A stretch of 64,000 nt of DNA from Taibaiella sp. (GTDB lineage: Bacteria > Bacteroidota > Bacteroidia > Chitinophagales > Chitinophagaceae), in the NCBI GenBank assembly GCA_013815385.1, contig JACDGL010000006.1, positions 1 to 64,000 on the forward strand, given 5' to 3'. The notes under the pieces were generated by a model that was not told where the DNA came from, did not search any database, and worked only from the letters and a program-made list of their open reading frames with translations. A program made the translations under genes and the position numbers. Below are positions 23,950 through 31,789 of this stretch, piece by piece; position 1 is the first letter of the stretch, and the number at the start of each line of letters is the position of its first letter.

Positions 23950-24356
23950 TTGGTAACAGTATTTAGTGCTTTGTAGTATTTGCCGGTAAAGGTGGGCTCA
24001 TTGGTATCCAGCAGGTTGCTGGCACGGGTTACGCCATTGATGATAGACGTGTGGTCTTGTCCCCCGTACATTGCTGCTATCTGCATCAGCGTAACGCGTG
24101 GGTAGAACTTGCGAAGAAGCAGTGAGCTGAGAAAACGCAGCTCTACCACCTCGCGTTTTCGTGTTTTTTCTGTAAAGCAGTCGGCGCACATGCCCAGTGC
24201 GTTGGCTATTGTTTGCAGCATCTGCTGCGGGCCTTTACGGTCTTCTGTAGTGCACAGCATCACCTTTATGCGCATGCCTGTAGTTGTCTTTATTTGCTTT
24301 TCGGCTGCACGGGCTATATGCCTCGCTGCATTGATCTGTGTGGTTGCATAGTTCAT
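23934..24356 (-). CDS. Phage protein with stand-alone DnaA domain IV (DNA-binding)
   Basis: A 140-residue protein. Residues about 1-58 are a helical extension. Residues 64-110 match DnaA domain IV, the DnaA-box-binding helix-turn-helix: TRKREVVELRFLSSLLLRKF, then the signature block YGGQDHTSIINGV (98-110; DnaA GGRDHTTVxHA). The AAA+ module is absent. The protein could bind DnaA-box-like sites to regulate phage or host replication. It lies between MuB and a small hypothetical gene in the early operon, an unusual addition to the classical Mu set. Confidence 0.85.
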   Translation of the reverse strand: MNYATTQINAARHIARAAEKQIKTTTGMRIKVMLCTTEDRKGPQQMLQTIANALGMCADCFTEKTRKREVVELRFLSSLLLRKFYPRVTLMQIAAMYGGQDHTSIINGVTRASNLLDTNEPTFTGKYYKALNTVTKWLKD

Positions 24357-24394
24357 AATTTACCTCCCGGTTATTTTTTGATAGGACTTATTAT

Positions 24395-25246
24395 TTAGCT
24401 ACCTGATTGGAGGCGTGCGGCATGTATCAGCGATGTAGCGTGATGCAAGCTGCCACGGCAGGTATCCTTTATTTCAGTTATTGTTGCTTCGTTGGTAACT
24501 CCATTGGCGCGGCATACTACTTCCACATCGCGCGGGCCCAGCTGCCCCAGTGTTATAAAGCGGCGGCCTATCGCATTGTATAGTTCCTGGTGCAGTTCCT
24601 TGTTCAGCCTTGCGCCTTCTACCACGCGGCTGCGTAGTTCATCGCTGCCCAGTATTATGATGCCGCATTTATTAATCAGCGTTTTGTAAAGCAGTGCGGC
24701 AAAATGCAGCGCCCTGTCCTTCAGCTTATGGGCATCATCTATTATTATCAATGGTTCTTCCTGTGCGCCAAGCAGCGCTGTTACCTGGGCCAGGCTGGCT
24801 TCTGCCGATCTGCTGGTATTACCTCCGGCTATTTTTATGAGTGCATCCAGCAGGCCCTTTCGGTTCATCTGTTCATTGCAGGCTATGTAGTGTGCATTGG
24901 CATGTTCCTTTGCGTAATACTTTGCTGTGTAGGTTTTGCCCAGCCCGCTGCCTATAGCTACGCCATAAGCCATGGCATAGCGTTGTGCATCGCCAAACAG
25001 GATGCGCAGCAATAAGTAAGGCCCGGTATCAGCCTGTTTCCACTCTTCTGCACAATAGAAACCTACCTGCCGGGCTATATGCTGCCAGGTGCGCTCCGTT
25101 ATCTTTTCCCACCGATCGTTCTTCAGCAGCGATAAGGTAGTGGCGCTTACATCGTCCAGGCTCTCTGCGGCTTCTTTTTGGGTTGCAAAGCCTGCCGTAT
25201 AGCGCAGCAGCGCATCCCTGATTTGTTCTTTCTGTTCATTAGTCAT
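24395..25246 (-). CDS. MuB-like AAA+ ATPase (transposition target-DNA activator)
   Basis: A 283-residue protein. The N-terminal ~60 residues are a helix-turn-helix region (TQKEAAESLDDVSATTLSLL). The ATPase core has Walker A GSGLGKTYTAKYYA (Lys104, Thr105), Walker B PLIIIDDAHKL (Asp170) and a sensor-1 block IIILGSDELRSR. This is the organisation of phage Mu B and IS21 IstB relatives, which bind target DNA and activate the transposase. It is the first gene of the minus-strand early operon. No MuA transposase is found before it or anywhere else in the window. Confidence 0.88.
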   Translation of the reverse strand: MTNEQKEQIRDALLRYTAGFATQKEAAESLDDVSATTLSLLKNDRWEKITERTWQHIARQVGFYCAEEWKQADTGPYLLLRILFGDAQRYAMAYGVAIGSGLGKTYTAKYYAKEHANAHYIACNEQMNRKGLLDALIKIAGGNTSRSAEASLAQVTALLGAQEEPLIIIDDAHKLKDRALHFAALLYKTLINKCGIIILGSDELRSRVVEGARLNKELHQELYNAIGRRFITLGQLGPRDVEVVCRANGVTNEATITEIKDTCRGSLHHATSLIHAARLQSGS

Positions 25247-25276
25247 AAATTTGCTCCAGTTTTAAGGTTACAATTG

Positions 25277-25320
25277 AGCCACATACTTCCCCACGAAGTG
25301 TGTGGCTTTTTCTTTTTTTA
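25277..25320 (+). terminator. Strong hairpin with T-run in the MuB 5' leader (plus orientation)
   Basis: AGCCACATACTTC / GAAGTGTGTGGCT: a 13-bp stem (one G-T pair), CCCAC loop, followed on the plus strand by TTTTCTTTTTTTA. Read this way it terminates rightward transcription; read on the minus strand it is a leader hairpin 31 nt before the MuB ATG. Confidence 0.7.
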
Positions 25321-25356
25321 TTTAGTACAGATAATAGGGTCGTAAAATAATTTTGT

Positions 25357-25462
25357 CCAAAAATTTGGCATAAATGTTTTTATTTTTAACTTTGATGTCG
25401 TAAAGCTAAGAATTCGACACAAAAATATTCCAAAATATCTGTCAATTCCAATTTTTGTGGAA
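25357..25462 (+). promoter_or_regulatory. Phage repressor promoter and candidate operators
   Basis: TTTG at 25364-25367, exactly 19 nt, then TAACTTTG at 25387-25394: a perfect Bacteroidota promoter for the S24 repressor. The -33 box is embedded in the inverted repeat CCAAA-AA-TTTGG (25357-25368). A second inverted repeat, TTCCA-7-TGGAA (25446-25462), lies in the leader, and TTCCAAAATAT lies between. These are the obvious candidates for repressor binding. Confidence 0.65.
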
Positions 25463-25481
25463 AAATAAATAGGGAAATTTT

Positions 25482-26270
25482 ATGGGACATTTAGCCGTTA
25501 ATCTGAAACAATTAAGGAAGCGTTCGGGCAAAACGCAGGATGCGCTTAGCACAGAGCTAAATATAGGCAGAACGACCATTGCCAATTATGAGGCAGGGGT
25601 CAGCGAACCAAATGTGGATACGCTACTCACATTTGCCAAGTATTTTGGAGTTTCGGTAGATGAGCTTTTAGGCAGTGCGTTGCCGACTAATGCAAAAGTG
25701 GTGGCGATAGCCCATAAAGCGATCTATGAAGGAGCGCCAAAGGTAATAACGGTAGACAGGGAAGGCAATGATAATATCTTATATGTGCCTGTGAAAGCAC
25801 GCGCGGGGTACCTGCTTGGCTATGGCGATCCGGAATTTATAGAAACACTGCCTACCTTTCGACTGCCGGGATTAAATAACAGCACCTTCCGCATGTTTGA
25901 GGTGAAAGGCCCATCTATGGCGCCCAATGTGCTGCATGGCGACCGCATAATAGGGGAATGGATAGAGGGCTTTGATAAGATACGCGACAACCGCGTGCAT
26001 GTGATAGTGCATAATGGTGGTGTGATGGTAAAGCGATTGCTGAATAGAATAAAAGAGCGCGGCAAGATATACCTGAAATCGGACACGATAGCGCACCGTC
26101 ACGAATTTCCTACAATAGAGATAGACCCCGATGATGTAAAGGAGATATGGTATGGCCGCCTGAAGATCAGCGGCGACTTCAGTGAACCGGCAGAAGTGTA
26201 CCACCGCCTCGCCGACCTGGAACTGGACATGATGGATATGAAGAAGATGCTAAAGGACGGGAAGGAGTGA
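25482..26270 (+). CDS. XRE-HTH / S24-peptidase phage repressor (CI/LexA-like)
   Basis: A 262-residue repressor. Residues 5-62 are a Cro/CI helix-turn-helix (LRKRSGKTQDALSTELNIG, then RTTIANYEAG). The C-terminal S24 autoprotease has an Ala108-Gly109 cleavage site (KARAGYLLGYGDPEF), nucleophile Ser145 (GPSMAPNVLHGD) and general-base Lys184 (VMVKRLL). It would hold the divergent MuB operon silent and be inactivated by RecA-stimulated self-cleavage. It is transcribed divergently from that operon across a 235-nt control region. All key residues are intact. Confidence 0.92.
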   Translation: MGHLAVNLKQLRKRSGKTQDALSTELNIGRTTIANYEAGVSEPNVDTLLTFAKYFGVSVDELLGSALPTNAKVVAIAHKAIYEGAPKVITVDREGNDNILYVPVKARAGYLLGYGDPEFIETLPTFRLPGLNNSTFRMFEVKGPSMAPNVLHGDRIIGEWIEGFDKIRDNRVHVIVHNGGVMVKRLLNRIKERGKIYLKSDTIAHRHEFPTIEIDPDDVKEIWYGRLKISGDFSEPAEVYHRLADLELDMMDMKKMLKDGKE

Positions 26271-26370
26271 GGTAGGTGATAGTGGCAACAAGGATGCACT
26301 CTTGTACCGGAGCAAATGGAAAGCAACCGCAAATATTCAGCCCTGTTAAGCCCCTTTAGGGGTTTGGGGT

Positions 26371-26378
26371 TATCTTTG
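26371..26378 (+). promoter_or_regulatory. -7 box of the mutL promoter
   Basis: Perfect TATCTTTG, 17 nt before the GTG start. Just upstream is a CCCC-TTTA-GGGG hairpin (26351-26362). No good -33 TTTG was found at 19-21 nt. Confidence 0.55.
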
Positions 26379-26395
26379 CGCAAACCTTATTAGCG

Positions 26396-28222
26396 GTGCC
26401 GGATATAATCCATTTATTATCAGACCATATAGCCAACCAGATAGCGGCGGGCGAGGTAATACAGCGCCCGGCATCGGCGGTGAAGGAACTGATGGAGAAC
26501 GCAATAGATGCTGGCGCCACGGAGATACAACTGGTAATAAAGGATGCCGGTAAAGAGCTGATACAGGTAATAGATAACGGCAAGGGCATGAGCACTACTG
26601 ATGCCCGTATGAGCTTTGAGCGCCACGCTACCTCCAAGATACGCGACATCAACGACCTCTTTAAGATACGCACTATGGGTTTCCGCGGCGAGGCGCTGGC
26701 AAGCGTAGCCGCTGTAGCGCAGGTGGAAATGAAGACCTGCCTGCACGATAGTGAAATAGGCACCCACATAATAATAGAAGGTACAGAAGTGAAGCTGCAG
26801 GAGGCGTGCGCCACGCCGGCCGGTACCAATATAATGTTGAAGAACCTGTTCTTCAACGTACCGGCGCGCAGGCACTTTCTTAAAAGCAACACTACAGAGT
26901 TCAGGCATATAGTAGATGAGTTTACCCGCATAGCGCTTGCCCACCCGCACATTACCTTTCGCCTGTGGCACAATGGCGCGGAGCAATACAACCTTGCGGC
27001 AGGTAACCTGAAGACGCGCATTGTAAACCTGCTGGGCACATCGTACGAAAAGAACCTGGTACCTGCCAAGGAGCAGACCGACCTGTTAAATATATACGGC
27101 TTCATAGGCAAGCCTACCGCAGCTACCCGCACCCGCGGCATGCAGTTCTTCTTTATCAATAATCGGTTTATCCGCAACGCATACCTGCACCATGCGGTTA
27201 CTGCCGCATACGAAGGGCTGATAGAAAAAGAAGCATTCCCTTTTTATGTGCTCTTCCTGGAGGTGGATCCGGCGCGTGTAGATGTGAATGTGCACCCCAC
27301 CAAGCAGGAGGTGAAATTTGAAGACGACCGGTTGATGTATGCGTACCTGAATGCTGCCGTAAAGCATGCACTGGCAAGGTTCAATATAGCCCCGTCGCTC
27401 GACTTTACGCTAAACCCCGAAGTGCAGCACCTATCATCTATACAGGTACCTGCCGATGATGCGCAACGCACCCAGACACAGAATAGCTATCTCTTTAATG
27501 CCTTTTCGCAAAAAGGGCAGGCACACCTGATAGAGCCTACTGATAGCCTGAAACACTGGAAGGAATTATACGCCATAGCCCAACTACCGGCAACCGATGC
27601 AACATTGCAGACAGAACAACAACCACTGCATGCCGAGCAGCCAATGGCGGCTGCCAATGCCGGCAATAACGTGCTGCTGGTGCAGGGCACTATGCTGCTC
27701 ACTACCATAAAATCGGGCATCATGCTGATACACATACGCCGCGCGCAGGAACGCATATGGTATGAGCGCCTGCTGGAAGAATGGAATAACGGCACTACTG
27801 CATCGCAGCAACTGCTCTTCCCGGTATCTTATGAATTGCCGCCGCAGGATGCCCCGCTGCTGACTAATGTATTGCCCGAACTGGCAAGGATAGGATTTGA
27901 TATAGCGCCCTTCGGGCAGCATACATTTGCAGTGCAGGGTGTACCTGCTGCGCTGCCCGCGGGTGAAGAAAAGAATGTCCTGGATGAAGTAGTGGAGCAA
28001 TTGAAAAATGAATCGAACGATGCGGTTGGCAACCGTGCAGATAAGCTGCTGATACATATGGCCCGCCGCCTAAGCCGCAATCGCCACGCCATACAGCAAC
28101 CCGAAGGCCAGCAAGCCCTGATAGACGAATTATTCGCCTGTACCCAACCCGAATACACACCGGATGGTAAAAAGGTTTTTACGCTACTGCGGAAAGAGGA
28201 GTTGGATGGGATGCTGGGGTAG
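26396..28222 (+). CDS. mutL: DNA mismatch repair protein MutL
   Basis: A 608-residue GHL ATPase. The N-terminal motifs are all present: ELMENAIDAG (about 31-40), DNGKGM (60-65) and GFRGEALASV (95-104), plus VDVNVHPTKQEVKF in the transducer domain. Translation starts at GTG 26396; an in-frame TAG lies just upstream. In the C-terminal dimerisation domain the endonuclease metal motif DQHA(X)2E(X)4E reads HIRRAQERIWYE (446-457): the Asp, Gln and His are replaced although both Glu remain. Nicking activity may therefore be reduced or differently configured. It is independent of the phage repressor gene that ends 125 nt upstream. Confidence 0.95.
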   Translation: MPDIIHLLSDHIANQIAAGEVIQRPASAVKELMENAIDAGATEIQLVIKDAGKELIQVIDNGKGMSTTDARMSFERHATSKIRDINDLFKIRTMGFRGEALASVAAVAQVEMKTCLHDSEIGTHIIIEGTEVKLQEACATPAGTNIMLKNLFFNVPARRHFLKSNTTEFRHIVDEFTRIALAHPHITFRLWHNGAEQYNLAAGNLKTRIVNLLGTSYEKNLVPAKEQTDLLNIYGFIGKPTAATRTRGMQFFFINNRFIRNAYLHHAVTAAYEGLIEKEAFPFYVLFLEVDPARVDVNVHPTKQEVKFEDDRLMYAYLNAAVKHALARFNIAPSLDFTLNPEVQHLSSIQVPADDAQRTQTQNSYLFNAFSQKGQAHLIEPTDSLKHWKELYAIAQLPATDATLQTEQQPLHAEQPMAAANAGNNVLLVQGTMLLTTIKSGIMLIHIRRAQERIWYERLLEEWNNGTTASQQLLFPVSYELPPQDAPLLTNVLPELARIGFDIAPFGQHTFAVQGVPAALPAGEEKNVLDEVVEQLKNESNDAVGNRADKLLIHMARRLSRNRHAIQQPEGQQALIDELFACTQPEYTPDGKKVFTLLRKEELDGMLG

Positions 28223-28250
28223 AATAAGTATATTTATCTAAAGGTCTATT

Positions 28251-28880
28251 ATGAAATACGCTTTGTATTTGTTGCTTGCCTTTCATTCATTAAGTGTAAC
28301 AGGGCAGGTTGCGATACAAAATGATAAGGAGAATGGATATTATCTTGGAATACCCACCCATGTAACAATAGCAGCTAAAAATTATTCATGTGAAGATTTA
28401 ATTATTTTAATAGATAGCGGAATAATCACAAAAGATGTAAATACCTGCGAGTATTACATTACAGCTTATAAACCAGGAGAATTACGAATAAAAATAGAAG
28501 AAAGAAAAACGCATAAAGTGCTCTGTGAGAAGCGATTCAGGGCTAAGTACATGCCGTTGCCTACTCCAATGGTGGGAGGGAGAAATAGAGGTAAAATATC
28601 TAAAAAATATTTAGAAAACCTACCAGGTTTATTTGCTGTGTATCCGAATATTGAAATTGATTCTCGGTTTATTATAACTGCTTTCACTGTTATTATTTTA
28701 AGAGACAATCGAGTATTATTTATTAAAGATTACTCTGGTGCAAAGTTTGAAGAAAGCGTATTTAGTGCCTTTCGGACAATGAAAAAAGACGATAAATTAT
28801 TTTTTGTAAGTATTCAATGCAAAGGGCCTGCTAGTGAATTAAGCGATATGCCATCGATGGAGTTTATAATTACTGATTGA
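28251..28880 (+). CDS. Secreted protein resembling a stand-alone GldM C-terminal domain
   Basis: A 209-residue protein with a signal peptide (1-18, cleavage near VTGQV). The mature part follows the GldM C-terminal pattern: NDKENGYYLGIPTHVTIAA, a Gly-rich Ig-like strand set, KRFRAKYMPLPTPMVGG..RGKIS, then FIITAFTVI and a final FFVSIQCKGP segment. In GldM this region forms the periplasmic shaft of the T9SS motor, which contacts GldK/N. Here it lacks the inner-membrane helix and the D1/D2 domains. It follows mutL by 28 nt but is more AT-rich. A role as a T9SS accessory is inference. Confidence 0.7.
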   Translation: MKYALYLLLAFHSLSVTGQVAIQNDKENGYYLGIPTHVTIAAKNYSCEDLIILIDSGIITKDVNTCEYYITAYKPGELRIKIEERKTHKVLCEKRFRAKYMPLPTPMVGGRNRGKISKKYLENLPGLFAVYPNIEIDSRFIITAFTVIILRDNRVLFIKDYSGAKFEESVFSAFRTMKKDDKLFFVSIQCKGPASELSDMPSMEFIITD

Positions 28881-29031
28881 TATATTCATCCGCTCTCCAT
28901 TGTCCGCCGCTCCCATTCCGTTATAACTTTTCCAATGTGGATATCTTCTTTTGGAAATAGCCTGCCAGGCATAGTACATTGCATGTGGTAGTTCTTTCTC
29001 TTATTGTTTTAATAATGTTATTGAACATTTA

Positions 29032-29289
29032 GCCATTGCGCTTTGGTCTTCAAACTTCCATTTTCACTTCAAAGTTCCGGTGGAAGTTTCAGCAGTAAAC
29101 CCGCCACAGGCAATCGTATAACCTTTTACCTTAACGGAAATTAGCGGAAGTTTGAGCCATTGAGCCATTGCGCTTTTGGTTTTCCATACTTCCATTTTCA
29201 CTTCAAAGTTCCGGTGGAAGTTTCAGCAGTAAATCCGCCACAGGCAATCATATAAACTTTTACCATAACGGAAATTACCGGAAGTTTGA
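29032..29289. repeat. Tandem direct repeat, two copies of about 125 bp
   Basis: Copy 1 (29032-29155) and copy 2 (29164-29289) are nearly identical, both starting GCCATTGCGCTTT and ending CGGAAGTTTGA. Each contains a small inverted repeat, ACTTCCA...TGGAAGT. Together with 28881-29031 this makes up the 500-nt intergenic region between the GldM-like gene and paaE. Reading frames here are short and overlap the repeats, so I regard it as non-coding. Confidence 0.85.
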
Positions 29290-29352
29290 ACAATTATGTA
29301 CTCCTTTAAGGGCGGGAGGTTTGACAGCGCTATTAACCCATTCCAAATTTGT

Positions 29353-29360
29353 TACCTTTG
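29353..29360 (+). promoter_or_regulatory. -7 box of the paaE promoter
   Basis: Perfect TACCTTTG, 19 nt before the ATG at 29380, predicting a 5' leader of about 15 nt. Its position rules out the longer frame that would start at 29296. Confidence 0.6.
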
Positions 29361-29379
29361 CACCCGCATTTATTATCAT

Positions 29380-30465
29380 ATGTCTGTACCCAGGTTCTAT
29401 TCATTAACGGTAAAAGAGGTTCGTCCGGAAACGGCTGATTGTGTATCTGTGGCGCTGGAAGTGCCTGAAGAACTGGTAGAAGCATTCCGGTATGCGCCCG
29501 GGCAATACCTGACCTTTAAAAAGCATGTGGCTGATGCAGAGATACGCCGCAGCTATTCTATATGCAGCAGCCCTAATGACAAAGAGCTGCGCGTAGCTAT
29601 AAAAAAAGTACGCGAAGGTAAGTTCTCCACCTTTGCCAACGGCGACCTGAAAAAAGGCGATGTACTGGATGTGATGACACCTATGGGGAAATTTACACCT
29701 AAGGAAGGCGTAGCGCATAAGCAATACCTGGGCATAGCGGCGGGCAGTGGCATAACGCCTATCATGAGTATTATGAAGGCGCTGCTGGAGAAAGATAACG
29801 AAAGCAGCTTTACCCTGATATTTGGCAACCGCAGCCGCAATACGGTCATCTTCCGCGAAGCGATAGAAGCGCTGAAGAACCGGTATATGAACAGGCTACG
29901 CCTCTTTCATATACTGAGCAGGGAGTTTATGGACGTGCCATTGTTCAATGGCAGGATAGATGCCGCCAAGATCGAAGAATTTGCAAAGAAACTAATAGAT
30001 ATACCCGCTATAGATGAAGCATTTATCTGCGGCCCGGAAGAAATGACCATTGCCACCAAAAAACAGCTGGTGGACCTTGGAATGACACCAGGGCATGTAC
30101 ACATAGAAATATTCACATCGCCCGACCAGCCGAAGGCAACACATGAAAAATGGGTGGCCGAACATGCAGCAGATAACGGCCCCGTGAGCAAGGTAAGCGT
30201 GACGCTGGATGGCACTACGTTTGATATGGACCTGGCCTATAACGGTGAAAGCATTCTGGATGCAGCCCTGAGAAACGGCGCCGACCTGCCCTATGCTTGC
30301 AAGGGCGGTGTATGCAGCACCTGCCGTGCTAAAATAACCAAGGGAGCAGTAGATATGGAAGTGAACTATGCCCTTGAGGAAGATGACGTAGCTAAGGGTT
30401 TTGTACTTACCTGCCAGAGCCACCCTACGACAGAAAGGGTAGTAGTAGATTTTGATGCCCGATAG
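29380..30465 (+). CDS. paaE: Phenylacetyl-CoA epoxidase reductase subunit, ferredoxin-NADP reductase type
   Basis: A 361-residue three-domain electron-transfer protein. The FAD domain has RRSYSICSSP, the NAD(P)H domain has GIAAGSGITPIMSI and FICGPEEM, and the C-terminal plant-type [2Fe-2S] ferredoxin domain has ACKGGVCSTCRAKI plus LTCQS (four cluster cysteines). This order matches PaaE (PaaK), which feeds electrons to the PaaABC oxygenase. The start at 29380 (MSVPRFYSL) is set by a TACCTTTG box at 29353. PaaABC is not in the window; a paaG-like gene is at 12515. Other class IA-like reductases are the alternative. Confidence 0.88.
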   Translation: MSVPRFYSLTVKEVRPETADCVSVALEVPEELVEAFRYAPGQYLTFKKHVADAEIRRSYSICSSPNDKELRVAIKKVREGKFSTFANGDLKKGDVLDVMTPMGKFTPKEGVAHKQYLGIAAGSGITPIMSIMKALLEKDNESSFTLIFGNRSRNTVIFREAIEALKNRYMNRLRLFHILSREFMDVPLFNGRIDAAKIEEFAKKLIDIPAIDEAFICGPEEMTIATKKQLVDLGMTPGHVHIEIFTSPDQPKATHEKWVAEHAADNGPVSKVSVTLDGTTFDMDLAYNGESILDAALRNGADLPYACKGGVCSTCRAKITKGAVDMEVNYALEEDDVAKGFVLTCQSHPTTERVVVDFDAR

Positions 30466-30473
30466 CTTTCAGT

Positions 30474-30869
30474 TTATTCAATATCCTTACGGCGCATTTG
30501 CTTTTTGTAGGAGTCTATTTGCTTGCTCTCCAGCCTCCGTTCGCGCGCAGCCTTTGATGGCTTGGTAGCTATACGCTTCTTTGGTTTTATAAGACTTTGC
30601 GCTACCAGTTCATTCATACGCTCCTGCGCTATCTGTTTATTCTCCAGCTGAGAGCGAGTATAGCTGCTCTTTACCAACAGGTAGCCGTCTTTATTTATAC
30701 GGCTGGCCAGTTTGTTTTGGATCAGTTCTTTTTGCTCCGGAGTAAAGAATATAGACTCAGCAGGCAGCCACCACGCCTCAGCGCGCGTTTCTACCTTGTT
30801 CACGTTCTGGCCGCCTTTGCCACCGCTCCGGGTGGTCCTAAAAAATATTTCTGAAGAAAAATCCTTCAT
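30474..30869 (-). CDS. arfB: Alternative ribosome-rescue factor / peptidyl-tRNA hydrolase ArfB
   Basis: A 131-residue protein with the class I release-factor motif GGQ at residues 19-21 (RSGGKGGQNVNKVETR). The C-terminal tail is highly basic and Gln/Lys-rich (KPSKAARERRLESKQIDSYK), which in ArfB/YaeJ inserts into the empty mRNA channel of stalled ribosomes. It hydrolyses peptidyl-tRNA on non-stop complexes. Length matches the family (about 140). It converges on paaE with 8 nt between the stops. Confidence 0.93.
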   Translation of the reverse strand: MKDFSSEIFFRTTRSGGKGGQNVNKVETRAEAWWLPAESIFFTPEQKELIQNKLASRINKDGYLLVKSSYTRSQLENKQIAQERMNELVAQSLIKPKKRIATKPSKAARERRLESKQIDSYKKQMRRKDIE

Positions 30870-30931
30870 AGCAGATGCAAAAGTAATAAAGGTATTTTGA
30901 AGCTGTTTCTTTCCTTATTTTTATAATAGCA

Positions 30932-31789
30932 ATGAACAGGATAAAGGGTATAGCCATATTGGTAAGCATAGGTTTCTGCGCAATAATGCAGGGCGGCAAC
31001 TGGAGTATGTCGTTATGTTTAGTTGCTGTATTGCTCGGTATTTACGGGCTTGTGTTATTGATAAACGGTGGTACACAAAAAGTAAGAACCTTCATTAACA
31101 GCAACTATGCCTGTCTGGCAGATGCAGCATTGATGGCATTATGGATATGGGCAACAGGCGGCTATGTATCACCATACTATATCCTCTTTTACATCTTTAT
31201 AGGGGTGGTTGCCTACCGGCTGGAGGCATGGATGGTAATAGGTATTTCACTGCTCTATGTTTTATCTTATGTAGGGTTATTGTTTTCGCTGCATACACCA
31301 CAAATACACCTGCCGGAAATACTGTTGCGGTGCAGCTATATATTCATTAGCGGAGTGATGGTGTGGATGGTAAAGAAAGAGATTTTCCGCCAACCGCTGC
31401 TACAGGATCAGATAGACGCGCTACAGCAACAGATACATGAGTGCAATGTAACAATAGAGCAACGGCACCAGACCATAGAAGAGCTGGACGAAACCATAAA
31501 GAATACCGTACAGCAGCGCCTGCAGGAAATGGAGGACCGTGTAAAGGAAATAACTACCAACCTGGAGCAAAAGCACTACACAGTATATACCAATGTGCGC
31601 GCCCTGAAATTGCTACTAAAGGATATAAAAGAACATACTGCACTGGTAAGCCAATCGCTACGCTCGGACGAGTATGAAGGGGCAGCGATATTTGCCCGTA
31701 AGGCACAAGAGCAGCTTAACACACTCGAGGAAATGATGCGGGTGCTTACTGATAAGCTGAAGGCAGCAGGTGTAAACAGTATTGATTGA
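30932..31789 (+). CDS. Polytopic membrane protein with C-terminal coiled coil, function unknown
   Basis: A 285-residue protein. Residues 1-150 hold five or six hydrophobic helices, including SMSLCLVAVLLGIYGLVLLI and WMVIGISLLYVLSYVGLL. Residues about 155-225 form a long coiled coil (QIDALQQQIHECNVTIEQR and following), and the remainder is helical. The layout resembles the membrane and dimerisation part of a sensor kinase, but there is no His-box or ATPase domain. The stop codon lies inside a 16-bp perfect hairpin (31781-31825). A structural or signalling role is speculation. Confidence 0.75.
   Translation: MNRIKGIAILVSIGFCAIMQGGNWSMSLCLVAVLLGIYGLVLLINGGTQKVRTFINSNYACLADAALMALWIWATGGYVSPYYILFYIFIGVVAYRLEAWMVIGISLLYVLSYVGLLFSLHTPQIHLPEILLRCSYIFISGVMVWMVKKEIFRQPLLQDQIDALQQQIHECNVTIEQRHQTIEELDETIKNTVQQRLQEMEDRVKEITTNLEQKHYTVYTNVRALKLLLKDIKEHTALVSQSLRSDEYEGAAIFARKAQEQLNTLEEMMRVLTDKLKAAGVNSID

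Noticed and set aside
24109-25015. Plus-strand frames opposite the DnaA-like and MuB genes
   Set aside because: Antisense to genes with clear motifs; Ser/Cys-rich noise.
29168-29407. Short plus-strand frame over the tandem repeat
   Set aside because: It runs across the repeat copy and into the paaE promoter; no protein-like character.
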